Positions 1 through 8,432 are shown, counted from the stretch's first letter. The stretch: DNA of 58,662 nt from an uncultured Clostridium sp. (GCF_947072515.1 NZ_CAMTIG010000022.1:1-58662), one strand, 5' to 3'. The notes: generated by a model from the letters alone, not told the origin. Numbers and translations are program-made.

Positions 1-50
1 AAATACTGTTTTATTTAGTTCGATTAAATCTGTCCACCTTTTTATACTAA

Positions 51-3014
51 CACCAGTATGCTTTAAATGAATTATTTAGAAATAGCCAATTCAGTAAACA
101 TTTTAGAGGTAAAAGTGATATTGTAAATGCACAAAATTTTAATTTGAAAAATACGAACTTGTTGAGAGCAATAGCAGGTACACAAGGTTCGATTGTAGAT
201 ATATATGGAACTGGAGCAGAGATATTAAGAGATAATAATACTGTGAGCGTTCTAAACAAAAGAGGGCATGATAATGGAGTTTCTATTGAATATGCTAAGA
301 ATATGACTGGACTTGACATAGATTTTGATGACTCTAGTCTTATAACTAGAATTAAAGCTTATGCAAGATATAATAATGAAGAAAATGAAGAAGTGATAGT
401 ACATAGTGAACCTAAATATGTAGACTCACCAAGGATTGCAAATTATGAAACACCTTTTATAGCAGAACTAGATTTAAGTTCTAAATTCGATGAAACTAAT
501 CCTCCAACACCAGCTAAAATTAAGAAATTAGTTGAGGATCATTTTACTGATACAAAGTGTGATCTTGTTAAGGAAAACATTAAAGTAGAATTTATTCCAC
601 TTTCAAAATGTGTAGGATATTCGGATATACAGGATAAGATAAGTTTATGTGACACAGTAAGAATAATTGATAGTAGATATAACCTAGACACTAAAGCAAA
701 AGTAATAAAAGCTACATATAATATCCTTACAGAGCGATATGAAAAGATGGAGCTAGGTGAGGCTAGAACAAGTCTAGGAGATTTAATAAGTGGTTCTACA
801 GGTGGAGTTGAAATTGGTGGAGATAATACAACAAAACCACCGATTATAGGAGATAATAACTTTCCTAACACACTTCCAGCAGTTCCAACTTTAGATTTTA
901 AGCTTTATGGATTTGATAGAGTTGGTTTGAATTGGACTTTTGAAAATAAAATTTATTATAACTATGAGCTATATGCAAGCAGAACAAAAGATTTTATACC
1001 GAACACATTTGATCTTATACACTCAGGAGATAGTAGTAGTTTTCAACATCAGTGTAAACCCTCAGAAACTTGGTATTACAGAGTTAGAGCAGTAAATACA
1101 CATGGAAAAGCTACAGCATTTAGTAATCAAGTAACTGTTGAAACTGTAAAGATAGAAAACTTAGAAAACTATGTAAGCAATGCAGCAATAGGTGATGCAC
1201 TTATTGGAGAACTTAATCTAGGACGTGGTTGGGTAGGACAACTAAATGCACAATTACTAAATGTAAAAGGTAATTTTAGTGTTACAGATGGAAATGGAAA
1301 AAGAACTATGGATATAGATAGTTTTGGAAATATAACATTGCTTCCAACTAATTTTAAAATGTTGATTGATGGAAAAGAAGAAGCAGCAGTTACACAATCT
1401 TCCTTTAATGCTACTGTAGAAGGAATAAATATGAATGTTTCTAAAAAAGCAGATACAAAGGAAGTAAATTCCTTAATAGAGCAAAAAGCTAATAATATAC
1501 TAATGTCCGTCAGTACAAGTGGTGGTGGAAATATATTAGATAATAGTGGATTTACAGCTGGAAAAAATAAATGGTCAGATTATTCATATTCTTGGAATCA
1601 GCCATATAATAAGATAGAGATATGGAATGATAATAGTGAATGGGTACTTCAAGGAACTAAAGCATTAGTTGTAAATAGTGGATACCATGATAATAGTGGG
1701 GAGCTAGGAATAGGTCAAATATTTAAAGTAAAACAAAATAAAACCTATACGATTAGTTGCTTAATGGCTACTCACCGAGCAGACGGTGGATTCCATGTGT
1801 ACGATACTCATGATTGGACTTGGCTAGGCAATTCTGATGTATTAGAACATGAGAATTTTGGTGGAGGAAAAGATATAAATGACTGGAAAAAAATATCCGT
1901 CACATTTAACTCTGGTAATAGAGTTGAAATCGGTATTAGATTTAAAATGACCAGGTCATCAGGAGATGCATATGTATTTATGTGCCAACCTATGCTAAAT
2001 GAAGGGACAATATCTGTACCATGGATTGAAAAAACACTAGATGCTGGTAATTTAGTATCTAGTATAAATGTGTCACCTGAGGATATAAAAATTAAATCTA
2101 ATAAAATTCAGCTAGAGGGAGCAGTTACAGCGGGTACAGGTGGTAGACAAGTTAAGATAAATAACGGAGATTATTCGGCTATCATAGATGGATCAGAAAA
2201 GATGTTCTTTGGTTCAAGGGACTTTGAAAATAACTATAGAGTTCCAAAATTCTACATGGGTGCATACGGTTTTAATGCCAATGAACATAACTATTTTGGC
2301 ATGACAAGTTATAGAGGTAACGGAGATAATCCAGAAGGGAATGGCTATGCTTATCAAGATTTGTCTTATAGATGTATCAATTCCAACTTTAGCGATTGGT
2401 CTAATATCAAGATGTATAGTTCTGGTAGAATTAGACTTGCACCAGTTGAGAATTTAGAAATTACTACCAACTATGTCGGTGGAGCATACCAAGGAGCGGA
2501 AGAAAGAAGACTAGCATTATTTGCTACATCAACGTCACCTTACTTCAACTCGAATCTCCAAATAGCTTGTTGTAGAAATATGACAAATAGTTACGGTTTT
2601 ATAATTGCAGATGATTCGGTTGCTGGAGCAGAAACAAGAGTTAGATGTCATACAGATTTAAATAGACAAAAATTCTTTAGACCATGCGACAATGTTGCTG
2701 ATATTAGCAACGGAAGTGCATCTTTTCCATGGAAGAGCGTTACTTCTAAAACTGCATACGTAACTGATAATATTATCAATAATCCTGTAGTTAGAACAAC
2801 ATCTGAAACAAAGGATGTTTTGGATAATATCGAGTTTATACAAGCTAGAGGTATAGATGAACCTGTAAAAATGGATGTTAGTAAAATAAGTGGAACAAGT
2901 TATGCACCAGTTCAAGAAGATGTACAAGTTATAGATACTACTGAACTTTTAAAACTGGCTTTAATGGAAATAAAAAAATTAAAAGAAAGAATAAATATAT
3001 TAGAGACTAGGTAG
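51..3014 (+). CDS. Prophage tail endopeptidase / receptor-binding protein, 5' end missing or frameshifted
   Basis: Siphovirus tail-tip protein that binds the host surface. The N-terminal part (to about residue 200 counted from the TTG at 144) has the prophage tail/endopeptidase signature, including AIAGTQGSIVDIYG and NKRGHDNGVSIEYAKNMTGL. A fibronectin III-like module follows at about 250-335, then a carbohydrate-binding-like jelly roll (about 460-640), and a short C-terminal coiled coil (ELLKLALMEIKKLKERI). The TTG at 144 is not a believable start: the same frame stays open back to 51 and encodes family-like sequence (YALNELFRNSQFSKHF), then meets TAA at 48-50. The gene is therefore cut by the window edge, frameshifted, or both. 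Downstream are baseplate and holin genes, the usual phage order. The tail-protein assignment is firm; the domain borders are estimates. Confidence 0.85.
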   Translation, partial: HQYALNELFRNSQFSKHFRGKSDIVNAQNFNLKNTNLLRAIAGTQGSIVDIYGTGAEILRDNNTVSVLNKRGHDNGVSIEYAKNMTGLDIDFDDSSLITRIKAYARYNNEENEEVIVHSEPKYVDSPRIANYETPFIAELDLSSKFDETNPPTPAKIKKLVEDHFTDTKCDLVKENIKVEFIPLSKCVGYSDIQDKISLCDTVRIIDSRYNLDTKAKVIKATYNILTERYEKMELGEARTSLGDLISGSTGGVEIGGDNTTKPPIIGDNNFPNTLPAVPTLDFKLYGFDRVGLNWTFENKIYYNYELYASRTKDFIPNTFDLIHSGDSSSFQHQCKPSETWYYRVRAVNTHGKATAFSNQVTVETVKIENLENYVSNAAIGDALIGELNLGRGWVGQLNAQLLNVKGNFSVTDGNGKRTMDIDSFGNITLLPTNFKMLIDGKEEAAVTQSSFNATVEGINMNVSKKADTKEVNSLIEQKANNILMSVSTSGGGNILDNSGFTAGKNKWSDYSYSWNQPYNKIEIWNDNSEWVLQGTKALVVNSGYHDNSGELGIGQIFKVKQNKTYTISCLMATHRADGGFHVYDTHDWTWLGNSDVLEHENFGGGKDINDWKKISVTFNSGNRVEIGIRFKMTRSSGDAYVFMCQPMLNEGTISVPWIEKTLDAGNLVSSINVSPEDIKIKSNKIQLEGAVTAGTGGRQVKINNGDYSAIIDGSEKMFFGSRDFENNYRVPKFYMGAYGFNANEHNYFGMTSYRGNGDNPEGNGYAYQDLSYRCINSNFSDWSNIKMYSSGRIRLAPVENLEITTNYVGGAYQGAEERRLALFATSTSPYFNSNLQIACCRNMTNSYGFIIADDSVAGAETRVRCHTDLNRQKFFRPCDNVADISNGSASFPWKSVTSKTAYVTDNIINNPVVRTTSETKDVLDNIEFIQARGIDEPVKMDVSKISGTSYAPVQEDVQVIDTTELLKLALMEIKKLKERINILETR

Positions 3015-3046
3015 AAATATCTAGTCTTTTTAATTATGGAGGCACT

Positions 3047-3391
3047 ATGAAAAACATTGATACTTGGGACAATACCCTAAACATACATAAGAAGAATGTA
3101 AATAAAATATTTGCATATGTAACATCGGGTGATGACGCTGTAATTGTCTTTGATATAGTTGATTATGTTGAAGAACCAGTTGATGTAAGTGGACAGGAAA
3201 TTACATTATATAATAATGAGCATAACCAAACACAAAATATTACAGTTACAAATAAAAATATAATTACCGTAAAACTAGATCAAGAATTTTTAGCTAAAGA
3301 AGGAATAGTGGAATTACAATTTAAATTTAAAGATAGTGAAGGGCAAATGTCAACGCCTGCTGTTAAAATAGAAGTTCAAAGAAAGTTTTAA
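3047..3391 (+). CDS. BppU-like phage baseplate upper protein (N-terminal domain type)
   Basis: A 114-residue protein starting at an ATG preceded by GGAGG, 32 nt after the tail gene. The sequence is a beta-rich run typical of the BppU N-terminal domain found in Gram-positive siphovirus baseplates (DVSGQEITLYNNEH, IVELQFKFKDSEGQ). It has no signal peptide or membrane segment. The domain normally anchors a receptor-binding appendage to the baseplate; here it stands alone, with no appendage fused to it. The family call rests on pattern and on its place between the tail fibre and holin genes, so it is moderately sure. Confidence 0.6.
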   Translation: MKNIDTWDNTLNIHKKNVNKIFAYVTSGDDAVIVFDIVDYVEEPVDVSGQEITLYNNEHNQTQNITVTNKNIITVKLDQEFLAKEGIVELQFKFKDSEGQMSTPAVKIEVQRKF

Positions 3392-3467
3392 TTTAAAGTA
3401 GCTTAATTTAAATGCTACCAAAGATAAAAATACAAGAGAGGAGAAGATAGGGAGGATGTAAATAAAC

Positions 3468-3812
3468 ATGGATTTTAAAACTTTTATAAGTGCAGTAGAA
3501 GGAGTTGGATTTCCGATAGTTGTAGCTATTGTTTTAGTTTTAGGATATTTAAAAATGTCTAAGGATAAAGATAAAGCTATAAATGAAAAATTTGAAGTAC
3601 AAGATAAGACTATTGTAAATTTAAAAACTAAACATACAGAGCAAGAATTAAGAGTTGCTAAATTAGAATTAGAAAATAAAGAAGAAAAGCAATTATTTAA
3701 TAAAGCTATTGATAGTTTTAATGTAACAATAGATAAGATTGCTAATAGCACAAATAGAGAGCTAGAGAGCATTAAAAAAGATGTGGAATATATAAAAGAA
3801 AAAGTTAAATAG
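3468..3812 (+). CDS. BhlA/UviB-type holin-like protein
   Basis: A 114-residue protein with one N-terminal membrane helix (about residues 14-29, FPIVVAIVLVLGYLKM), then a long charged coiled coil rich in Lys and Glu. This is the layout of BhlA/UviB bacteriocin- and phage-associated holin-like proteins, although it is longer than the usual 70-90 residues. It would insert in the cell membrane. In an intact phage a lysin gene normally follows; here the next gene is an HNH endonuclease, so the lysis cassette is incomplete. Start at ATG 3468, with a purine-rich AGGGAGGATG-like site upstream. Confidence 0.6.
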   Translation: MDFKTFISAVEGVGFPIVVAIVLVLGYLKMSKDKDKAINEKFEVQDKTIVNLKTKHTEQELRVAKLELENKEEKQLFNKAIDSFNVTIDKIANSTNRELESIKKDVEYIKEKVK

Positions 3813-3820
3813 AAATTTTT

Positions 3821-3853
3821 AGGGATAGTTATTAAGTTAGCTATCCTATTTTT
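3821..3853 (+). terminator. Rho-independent terminator after holin-like gene
   Basis: GGATAG and CTATCC arms enclose a loop and are followed by a T-rich tract (TATTTTTTAT). A degenerate copy of the post-terminator repeat (AAATAAAATCATCGTAAAT) comes directly after it. Confidence 0.65.
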
Positions 3854-3857
3854 TATC

Positions 3858-3879
3858 CTAAATAAAATCATCGTAAATG
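3858..3879 (+). repeat. Divergent copy of the post-terminator repeat
   Basis: Reads CTAAATAAAATCATCGTAAA followed by TGA. It differs by a base missing from the A-run and a central change from the copies at 15873, 17195, 23186 and 24719 (core AAAATAAAATACTCGTAAAT). Like those at 15873 and 17195, it sits just past the T-tract of a terminator. The match could partly reflect AT-rich composition. Confidence 0.4.
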
Positions 3880-3895
3880 AAAGGAGGAGAACAAA

Positions 3896-4324
3896 ATGAA
3901 AATACATGGACTAAGAAATACTAAATTATATTCAGTTTGGGGAATGATGAAGCAAAGATGTTTTAATAAGTCAAATAAGGATTATTATAATTATGGAGCG
4001 AGAGGGATAACTGTATGTGAAGAATGGTTAGATATTTGTAAATTTTATAGCTGGGCTATGGACAATGGATATAGAGAGGGGGTAACATTAGATAGAATAA
4101 ATTCAAATGGAAACTATGAGCCTGATAACTGTAGATGGATTACAAATAAGGAACAGCAAAATAATAAAAGAAATAACATTAGAGTTTTATATAATAATAC
4201 TTTTATAACCTTGACAGAATTAAGTGAGATTACTGGAATTAATCGTAGAACATTAGAGATAAGATATATTAGGGGAGATAGAGGAAATAGGCTTATAAGA
4301 CCAATTAGAAAAAAGGTTTGTTAA
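3896..4324 (+). CDS. Phage-type HNH endonuclease with C-terminal helix-turn-helix-like part
   Basis: A 142-residue protein of the small HNH/AP2-like homing endonuclease type common in phages. Recognisable blocks are LYSVWGMMKQRCFN, YYNYGARGITVCEEWLD, GVTLDRINSNGNYEPDNCRW and NKEQQNNKRNN. The C-terminal 45 residues (ITLTELSEITGINRRTLEIR) look like a nuclease-associated modular DNA-binding segment. A GGAGGAG site lies 6-12 nt before the ATG. It occupies the position of a lysin gene after the holin, which suggests a mobile insertion in the lysis module. Whether it still cuts DNA cannot be told from sequence. Confidence 0.8.
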   Translation: MKIHGLRNTKLYSVWGMMKQRCFNKSNKDYYNYGARGITVCEEWLDICKFYSWAMDNGYREGVTLDRINSNGNYEPDNCRWITNKEQQNNKRNNIRVLYNNTFITLTELSEITGINRRTLEIRYIRGDRGNRLIRPIRKKVC

Positions 4325-4630
4325 AACACTTGAAATTACATATATTTAAATATATAATTAGATAAATGTAATTAATAAGCATAGTCCGATAAATTGTTAT
4401 TGATTAGTGTTTATTAATTTGAATATAAATTCTTATAAGTGGCTTAATTACTAGCTTGAGAAGGTTTTTATCAACCTACAAACTCAGAGTTCATAGACAT
4501 CATAGCTGATAAATTAAGATTAAAAAATAAAGTTAGTTAATATAGATAAATAGTATTAACTTATATAATATATACGTAAAGTAAGAGTAAAGATCTTTTG
4601 TTTATAAATAAACAGGAGGTCTTTAATTTT

Positions 4631-4684
4631 ATGCCTAAAATTAATAGAAGTAGAACATTAGAAAATTATTTGTTAGATAATTAG
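4631..4684 (+). pseudogene. 17-residue mini-frame with strong ribosome site, probable gene remnant
   Basis: AGGAGG at 4613-4618 precedes ATG 4631, and the frame reads MPKINRSRTLENYLLDN before TAG. The good ribosome site with such a short hydrophilic product suggests the start of a gene whose body was lost, or a leader peptide for the hairpin 20 nt downstream. I do not recognise the parent gene. Confidence 0.3.
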
Positions 4685-4703
4685 ATGGAATAGGATTAAT
4701 ATT

Positions 4704-4740
4704 TTAGCCACTAATCTACTAGGATAAGACTAGTGGCTAA
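4704..4740. repeat. Hairpin with perfect 10-bp arms
   Basis: Arms TTAGCCACTA (4704-4713) and TAGTGGCTAA (4731-4740), loop 17 nt. There is no T-tract on either side, so it is not a classical terminator. It lies 3' of the minus-strand peptide gene at 4833-4901 and could end or stabilise that transcript. Confidence 0.55.
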
Positions 4741-4832
4741 GTAAATACAAGCTACTGTGTACGCTAGTATTTTATGTGAGAACTATTAAAAGGTTGTACG
4801 ATTTCAATTAATGTTTATGTATTTTAGTAAAA

Positions 4833-4901
4833 TTAAATTATTCTAGCTATTACTTCAACTACTATTGTCATAACAGCAACTCCACAAGTGAAAGCAAACA
4901 T
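4833..4901 (-). CDS. 22-residue hydrophobic peptide (possible type I toxin)
   Basis: Reading leftward from ATG (4901-4899), the product begins MFAFTCGVAVMT, ends ARII, and is almost entirely hydrophobic with one Glu and one Arg near the end: a single membrane-spanning stretch. A canonical GGAGG (4915-4911) lies 9 nt upstream of the ATG. A short membrane peptide with a strong ribosome site in otherwise empty prophage-end DNA is the profile of type I toxins, whose partner is an antisense RNA. I see no clear antisense promoter and no match to a named toxin family, so this is inference. Confidence 0.4.
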   Translation of the reverse strand: MFAFTCGVAVMTIVVEVIARII

Positions 4902-5065
4902 AGTAATGCACCTCCAATAAATTTATTTGATTATAGTATTAGCCAAAATTAAAATTTCTATTCAAATAGGAGTGATAAATATAAAAAATATATTTATAAA
5001 TAAAGGGATTCAATTGGTACTGAAGAATATAAATTATTGAGAAATTAATTTATGAGGTGATTGAT

Positions 5066-5488
5066 ATGGAAGGGTTAAATTGGGTTGATAAATGGCTAGC
5101 AAAAGATAATGATAGAATAAGTGTACAAGTTATCAATGATGCGTTAGAAAAAGCGGAAGAAGAAATAAAAAATAAAGCAGATAAATATGGCAGAGGAAGT
5201 CTTCGAGATAAAGTAAACTACAAAGATGGAGTTCTACAAGTTGGAATATATACTATTAGAAACACAATAATAAAAGTAGGATATGAATTAAATATTGAAA
5301 AAGTAAATGGAGAAAAATATCCTTGGAGTTTACAAATTCAAAAAGATAAATCCGTTGATAGAGTAAAATTAATATTAATTGAGGATATAGGGAGAGAAGA
5401 AAACAAAATAGTAGGAGAGCATGAACATATAAAAAGGGATAATATATTTTATGCAATAGGCGAATTATTTAAAGTCAATGAAATTTAA
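5066..5488 (+). CDS. Hypothetical protein, 140 residues
   Basis: Start taken at ATG 5066; the GTG at 5057 is part of the GAGGTG ribosome site 6 nt upstream. The product is hydrophilic and mixed alpha/beta, begins MEGLNWVDKWLAKDN, and has no signal peptide, membrane segment or motif I recognise. It is followed by a good terminator. It lies between the prophage remnant and core genes, so it may be prophage-derived or a chromosomal orphan. No function is proposed. Confidence 0.6.
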   Translation: MEGLNWVDKWLAKDNDRISVQVINDALEKAEEEIKNKADKYGRGSLRDKVNYKDGVLQVGIYTIRNTIIKVGYELNIEKVNGEKYPWSLQIQKDKSVDRVKLILIEDIGREENKIVGEHEHIKRDNIFYAIGELFKVNEI

Positions 5489-5832
5489 TAATTAAAGCAT
5501 TTTCAGAAATTTAGTGAAATGCGTAAAAACTTAGAGAAATCTAAGTTTTTTTATTATGGAAAAAGAATAAATAATAAACAGATAATAAGAATTTTATAGA
5601 TAGGATTAGAGAAAAATGACACAACTTATTGTAAAATAATGGTAAAAGGTGTATAATAAAATGAGTGTATTTATTGAATAAATATACAAAGAAATCTATA
5701 TAATAAATCTAAGTAAACAAAAAGCTATTTTATGTCATAAATAGTTAGTATAAATTTAAGATTTAACCGTATTGAGTATATAGAGAATAGTAATTATAAT
5801 GGAGGTATACAAAAGATAAGGAAGTGTTAAAA
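5489..5832 (+). other. Intergenic region with terminator
   Basis: About 340 bases. It has a terminator at 5525-5553, then AT-rich DNA with no conserved element seen. GGAGG at 5801 is too far (more than 20 nt) from the next start to be its ribosome site and is not followed by a frame I can support. Confidence 0.5.
5525..5553 (+). terminator. Rho-independent terminator
   Basis: AAAACTTAGA, loop GAAA, TCTAAGTTTT, followed by a run of T. Confidence 0.85.
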
Positions 5833-6126
5833 ATGGCATTAAAAAATTTTATTTTTGGATTATTTCCAGACCCATTAGAATATAGAGGGAGTGTTACGAA
5901 ATCTCAAAATGTAGAATTATTAAGAGATTTATATGAGTACTTAGAAAAAGAAGATATTCCATTTGATAAAAAGAAAAAAGAGTTAGCATTTAGATGCGAA
6001 TATAAGAAAGAAGATGGAGTTGCAGAATATAAAATTTATGATATAAGTGATAATTTATTAAATATAATTTTTATAGATGATGATAAACAAACTATTGATT
6101 TAATAAGAGATCCGAAGCAAGATTAG
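5833..6126 (+). CDS. Hypothetical protein, 97 residues
   Basis: Small acidic protein beginning MALKNFIFGLFPDPLEYRG. Start chosen at ATG 5833 because AAGGAA lies about 9 nt upstream; a GTG at 5824 in the same frame would add three residues. The middle is charged (KKKKELAFRCEYKKEDG) and the end is beta-like. No signal peptide or membrane segment. It lies 54 nt before nudF and may share a transcript with it. Family not recognised. Confidence 0.55.
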   Translation: MALKNFIFGLFPDPLEYRGSVTKSQNVELLRDLYEYLEKEDIPFDKKKKELAFRCEYKKEDGVAEYKIYDISDNLLNIIFIDDDKQTIDLIRDPKQD

Positions 6127-6180
6127 AAAACTACAACTAAAAGTTATAAAAGATACTATGAAAAGAGAAGGAGATAGGTT

Positions 6181-6699
6181 ATGAAATTAGAGGAAACTAT
6201 ATTAAGTGAAGAATTAATGCATGAAGGGAACTTTTTAAAGTTTGTTAATGTTACAGTAGAGCTACCAGATGGAAATATAGGCACGAGAGATATTATAAGA
6301 CATCCAGGAGCATCAGCAATATTACCATTTATAGATGATGAGACAGTAATATTAGTAAAGCAGTTTAGAGCAGCATTAAATAGAATATTAATAGAATTAC
6401 CAGCAGGAAAATTAGAAAAGGATGAAGATCCTTTAGTTTGTGCTAAGAGAGAATTAGAAGAAGAAACTGGGTATAAATCAGATGATATTGAATATCTAGG
6501 AACTATCGCAACAGGAGCTGGTTTTACCGATGAAGTAATTCATTTATATAAAGCAACTAATTTGTATGAAGGAATAAAATCAGGAGATGAAGATGAGTTT
6601 ATTGAAATATACAAATATAAACTAGATGATGTAAAGAAAATGATAAAAAATGGAGAAATAATAGATACAAAAACAATTTCAGCATTTATGTACTTATAA
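6181..6699 (+). CDS. nudF: ADP-ribose pyrophosphatase, Nudix family
   Basis: A 172-residue cytoplasmic Nudix hydrolase expected to split ADP-ribose into AMP and ribose 5-phosphate using Mg2+. The complete Nudix box is visible: Gly76, five residues, Glu82, seven residues, Arg90-Glu91-Leu-Glu-Glu-Glu-Thr-Gly97-Tyr. Flanking family blocks are present too (GNFLKFVNVTVELPDGN, VKQFRAALNRILIELPAGKLE). GAAGGAGATAGG precedes the ATG. In clostridia this gene commonly sits just before spoIIM, as here, which supports the call. The length is normal and all catalytic residues are present. Confidence 0.9.
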   Translation: MKLEETILSEELMHEGNFLKFVNVTVELPDGNIGTRDIIRHPGASAILPFIDDETVILVKQFRAALNRILIELPAGKLEKDEDPLVCAKRELEEETGYKSDDIEYLGTIATGAGFTDEVIHLYKATNLYEGIKSGDEDEFIEIYKYKLDDVKKMIKNGEIIDTKTISAFMYL

Positions 6700-6727
6700 T
6701 AAAATATAAATTTTTAGATTAATAATC

Positions 6728-6754
6728 ATATTCTATCCTTTTAAAACATAATAA
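6728..6754 (+). promoter_or_regulatory. Possible mother-cell sigma-E/K-type promoter of spoIIM
   Basis: ATATT, 14 nt, CATAATAA, ending about 30 nt before the spoIIM start. This resembles the sigma-E consensus (ATATT, 14-15 nt, CATACA-T), and spoIIM is a known sigma-E gene in Bacillus. AT-rich DNA makes chance matches common. Confidence 0.4.
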
Positions 6755-6784
6755 TATTTATAACTATTTAGGAGGAGAGAATAG

Positions 6785-7420
6785 ATGAAATTATTAGCTA
6801 AGAAAATTGGTGATACATTTGAGGAACAAAAATTCTACTATCTTATAGTGTTATTATTTTTCTGCGTTGGTGTAGTTATTGGGGTATATGCAATAAAATA
6901 TATGAATATTACAGATAGACAAGATTTAACGGGTTATTATTCTAACTTTATAGAAAGTGTTCAAAGTAATAATATTAACTATGGAAGTCTTCTATTAGGA
7001 ATATTTAAGAAAAATATGATTTTAATTATTCCAATAATATTGCTTGGATTTACTTTCTTTGGAAGTCCAATTATTTTGATAATAAATTTATTAAAAGGTT
7101 TTTCTATTGGGTATACTTTTACATTTTTATTGACAATGTTTGAAGGTAATGGATTAGCTTTAGCAATAGGTTCATTAGTGCCACAAAATATTATATATAT
7201 TCCATGCATAGTAGCTACGAGTATAATTGCATTGAGTTTATCTACAATTAAATTTAAGGAAAAGTTTATAAAAAAGATGCCTATAAAAAATTTATTACTA
7301 AACAAAGGTGGAACTAACATATTATTATTAGTATTATGCATATTTATAATTGGAATGATAATTGAAGCTTACCTGTCTCCAATGTTAGTGAAATTAATAA
7401 TAACTAAGTTTTATTTATAA
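6785..7420 (+). CDS. spoIIM: Stage II sporulation protein M
   Basis: A 211-residue membrane protein of the engulfment complex (SpoIIM with SpoIID and SpoIIP), which remodels septal peptidoglycan so the mother cell can engulf the forespore. About five hydrophobic segments are visible, beginning near residues 20-38 (FYYLIVLLFFCVGVVIGVYA) and ending with an IIEAYLSPMLVKLI-like helix, as expected for the DUF95/SpoIIM family. AGGAGGAGAG lies directly upstream of the ATG. It sits between nudF and a xerD-like gene, a conserved clostridial order. Its presence shows an endospore former. Confidence 0.93.
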   Translation: MKLLAKKIGDTFEEQKFYYLIVLLFFCVGVVIGVYAIKYMNITDRQDLTGYYSNFIESVQSNNINYGSLLLGIFKKNMILIIPIILLGFTFFGSPIILIINLLKGFSIGYTFTFLLTMFEGNGLALAIGSLVPQNIIYIPCIVATSIIALSLSTIKFKEKFIKKMPIKNLLLNKGGTNILLLVLCIFIIGMIIEAYLSPMLVKLIITKFYL

Positions 7421-7501
7421 AATGGATTTCAAGAGATAAAAAATATGAGTTGATTAAAGAGTTTGTTGAATAGATGCAAGTAATGGTATTAGGAGAGAAA
7501 A

Positions 7502-8380
7502 ATGTTAGAAATTATTGAGAGTTACAAAGAGTATTTATTTAAAAATGACAAAAGTGAAAATACTGTTTATGCCTATGTTACAGATGTAAATTTGTTTATA
7601 AAATTTTTAAATGCAAATAATAAGGAATTATATACATCGGATAATGTGTCTATAATTGCCTATATACAAAATTTACTTGATACAGGCAAGTCAGAAAGAT
7701 CAATTAACAGAATAGTTATAAGTCTTAGAAGTTTTTATGGATTTTTGAAAACAAAATCTTTAATAGCTGATATTCCTAAAATAACTTATAAAAGCAGTAG
7801 AAATACAAAAAAGCTTCCTCAAATTCTTACAGTAGATGAAGTAGATAAGATTATAAAGTCTATTGATAAAACAGGAATCAAGGGAATACGTGATAATGCG
7901 TTATTAGAACTTATGTATGCCACAGGGATGAAGGTTTCAGAGTTAATTTCTTTAAATAATGAAGATATTAATTTAGATTTATGTTTTGTAAAATGTACAG
8001 ACAATAAAAAATTTGAAAGATTAATCCCAATTGGAAGAAGCGCTACAAGAGCTTTAGAAGAATATATCTTAGTAAGACACGATGTTGCTGAAAGTGGAGA
8101 AGACAAGCTGTTTGTTAATTTAAATGGAAAAGGATTAACAAGACAGGGAATTTGGAGAATAGTAAAAGAATATTCTCATAAAGCAGGAATAAAGAAAGAA
8201 GTAAACTTAAATACTTTTAGACATTCCTTTGCTGTTCACATGCTTCAAAACGGAGCAAATGTACGAGCTGTACAAAAACTATTAGGAAATCAAGTATTAA
8301 CCTATATGGATACTTACTATGAAATTATAAATAGTGACAAGATAAATCTTGTATATAAAAATGCTCATCCAAGAGCTTAA
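7502..8380 (+). CDS. XerD-like tyrosine recombinase with altered catalytic residues
   Basis: A 292-residue protein with the two-domain Xer layout: an N-terminal core-binding SAM-like domain (residues 1-85) and a C-terminal catalytic fold. Against XerD, the first catalytic Arg is Lys144 (ATGMKVSEL), the first catalytic His is Asn237 (NTFRHSF) and the second His/Trp is Asn263 (LLGNQV). Arg240 and the nucleophile Tyr272 remain. With three of the six core positions changed, strand exchange is probably lost or weak, yet the frame is intact, which suggests selection for DNA binding or another role. TTAGGAGAG precedes the ATG. The spoIIM-xerD-dacF order is normal for clostridia. A fully intact Xer recombinase lies at 55482-56480. 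Confidence 0.85.
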   Translation: MLEIIESYKEYLFKNDKSENTVYAYVTDVNLFIKFLNANNKELYTSDNVSIIAYIQNLLDTGKSERSINRIVISLRSFYGFLKTKSLIADIPKITYKSSRNTKKLPQILTVDEVDKIIKSIDKTGIKGIRDNALLELMYATGMKVSELISLNNEDINLDLCFVKCTDNKKFERLIPIGRSATRALEEYILVRHDVAESGEDKLFVNLNGKGLTRQGIWRIVKEYSHKAGIKKEVNLNTFRHSFAVHMLQNGANVRAVQKLLGNQVLTYMDTYYEIINSDKINLVYKNAHPRA

Positions 8381-8432
8381 AAATCAAACTATTTTCTTTT
8401 TTTATATACATAAATGAAAATAGTGCAGAAGA

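Larger units (their letters stand above)
4325..5065. other. Sparsely coding prophage-end region
   Basis: About 740 bases with no long reading frame, AT-rich, between the HNH gene and the next real gene. It holds a 17-codon mini-frame with a strong ribosome site (4631-4684), a perfect-arm hairpin (4704-4740) and a 22-codon hydrophobic peptide gene on the minus strand (4833-4901). No integrase, attachment site or tRNA was recognised. Confidence 0.6.

Noticed and set aside
144..146. TTG 144 as the tail gene start
   Set aside because: The frame is open upstream with family-like residues, so the gene starts further left or is frameshifted.
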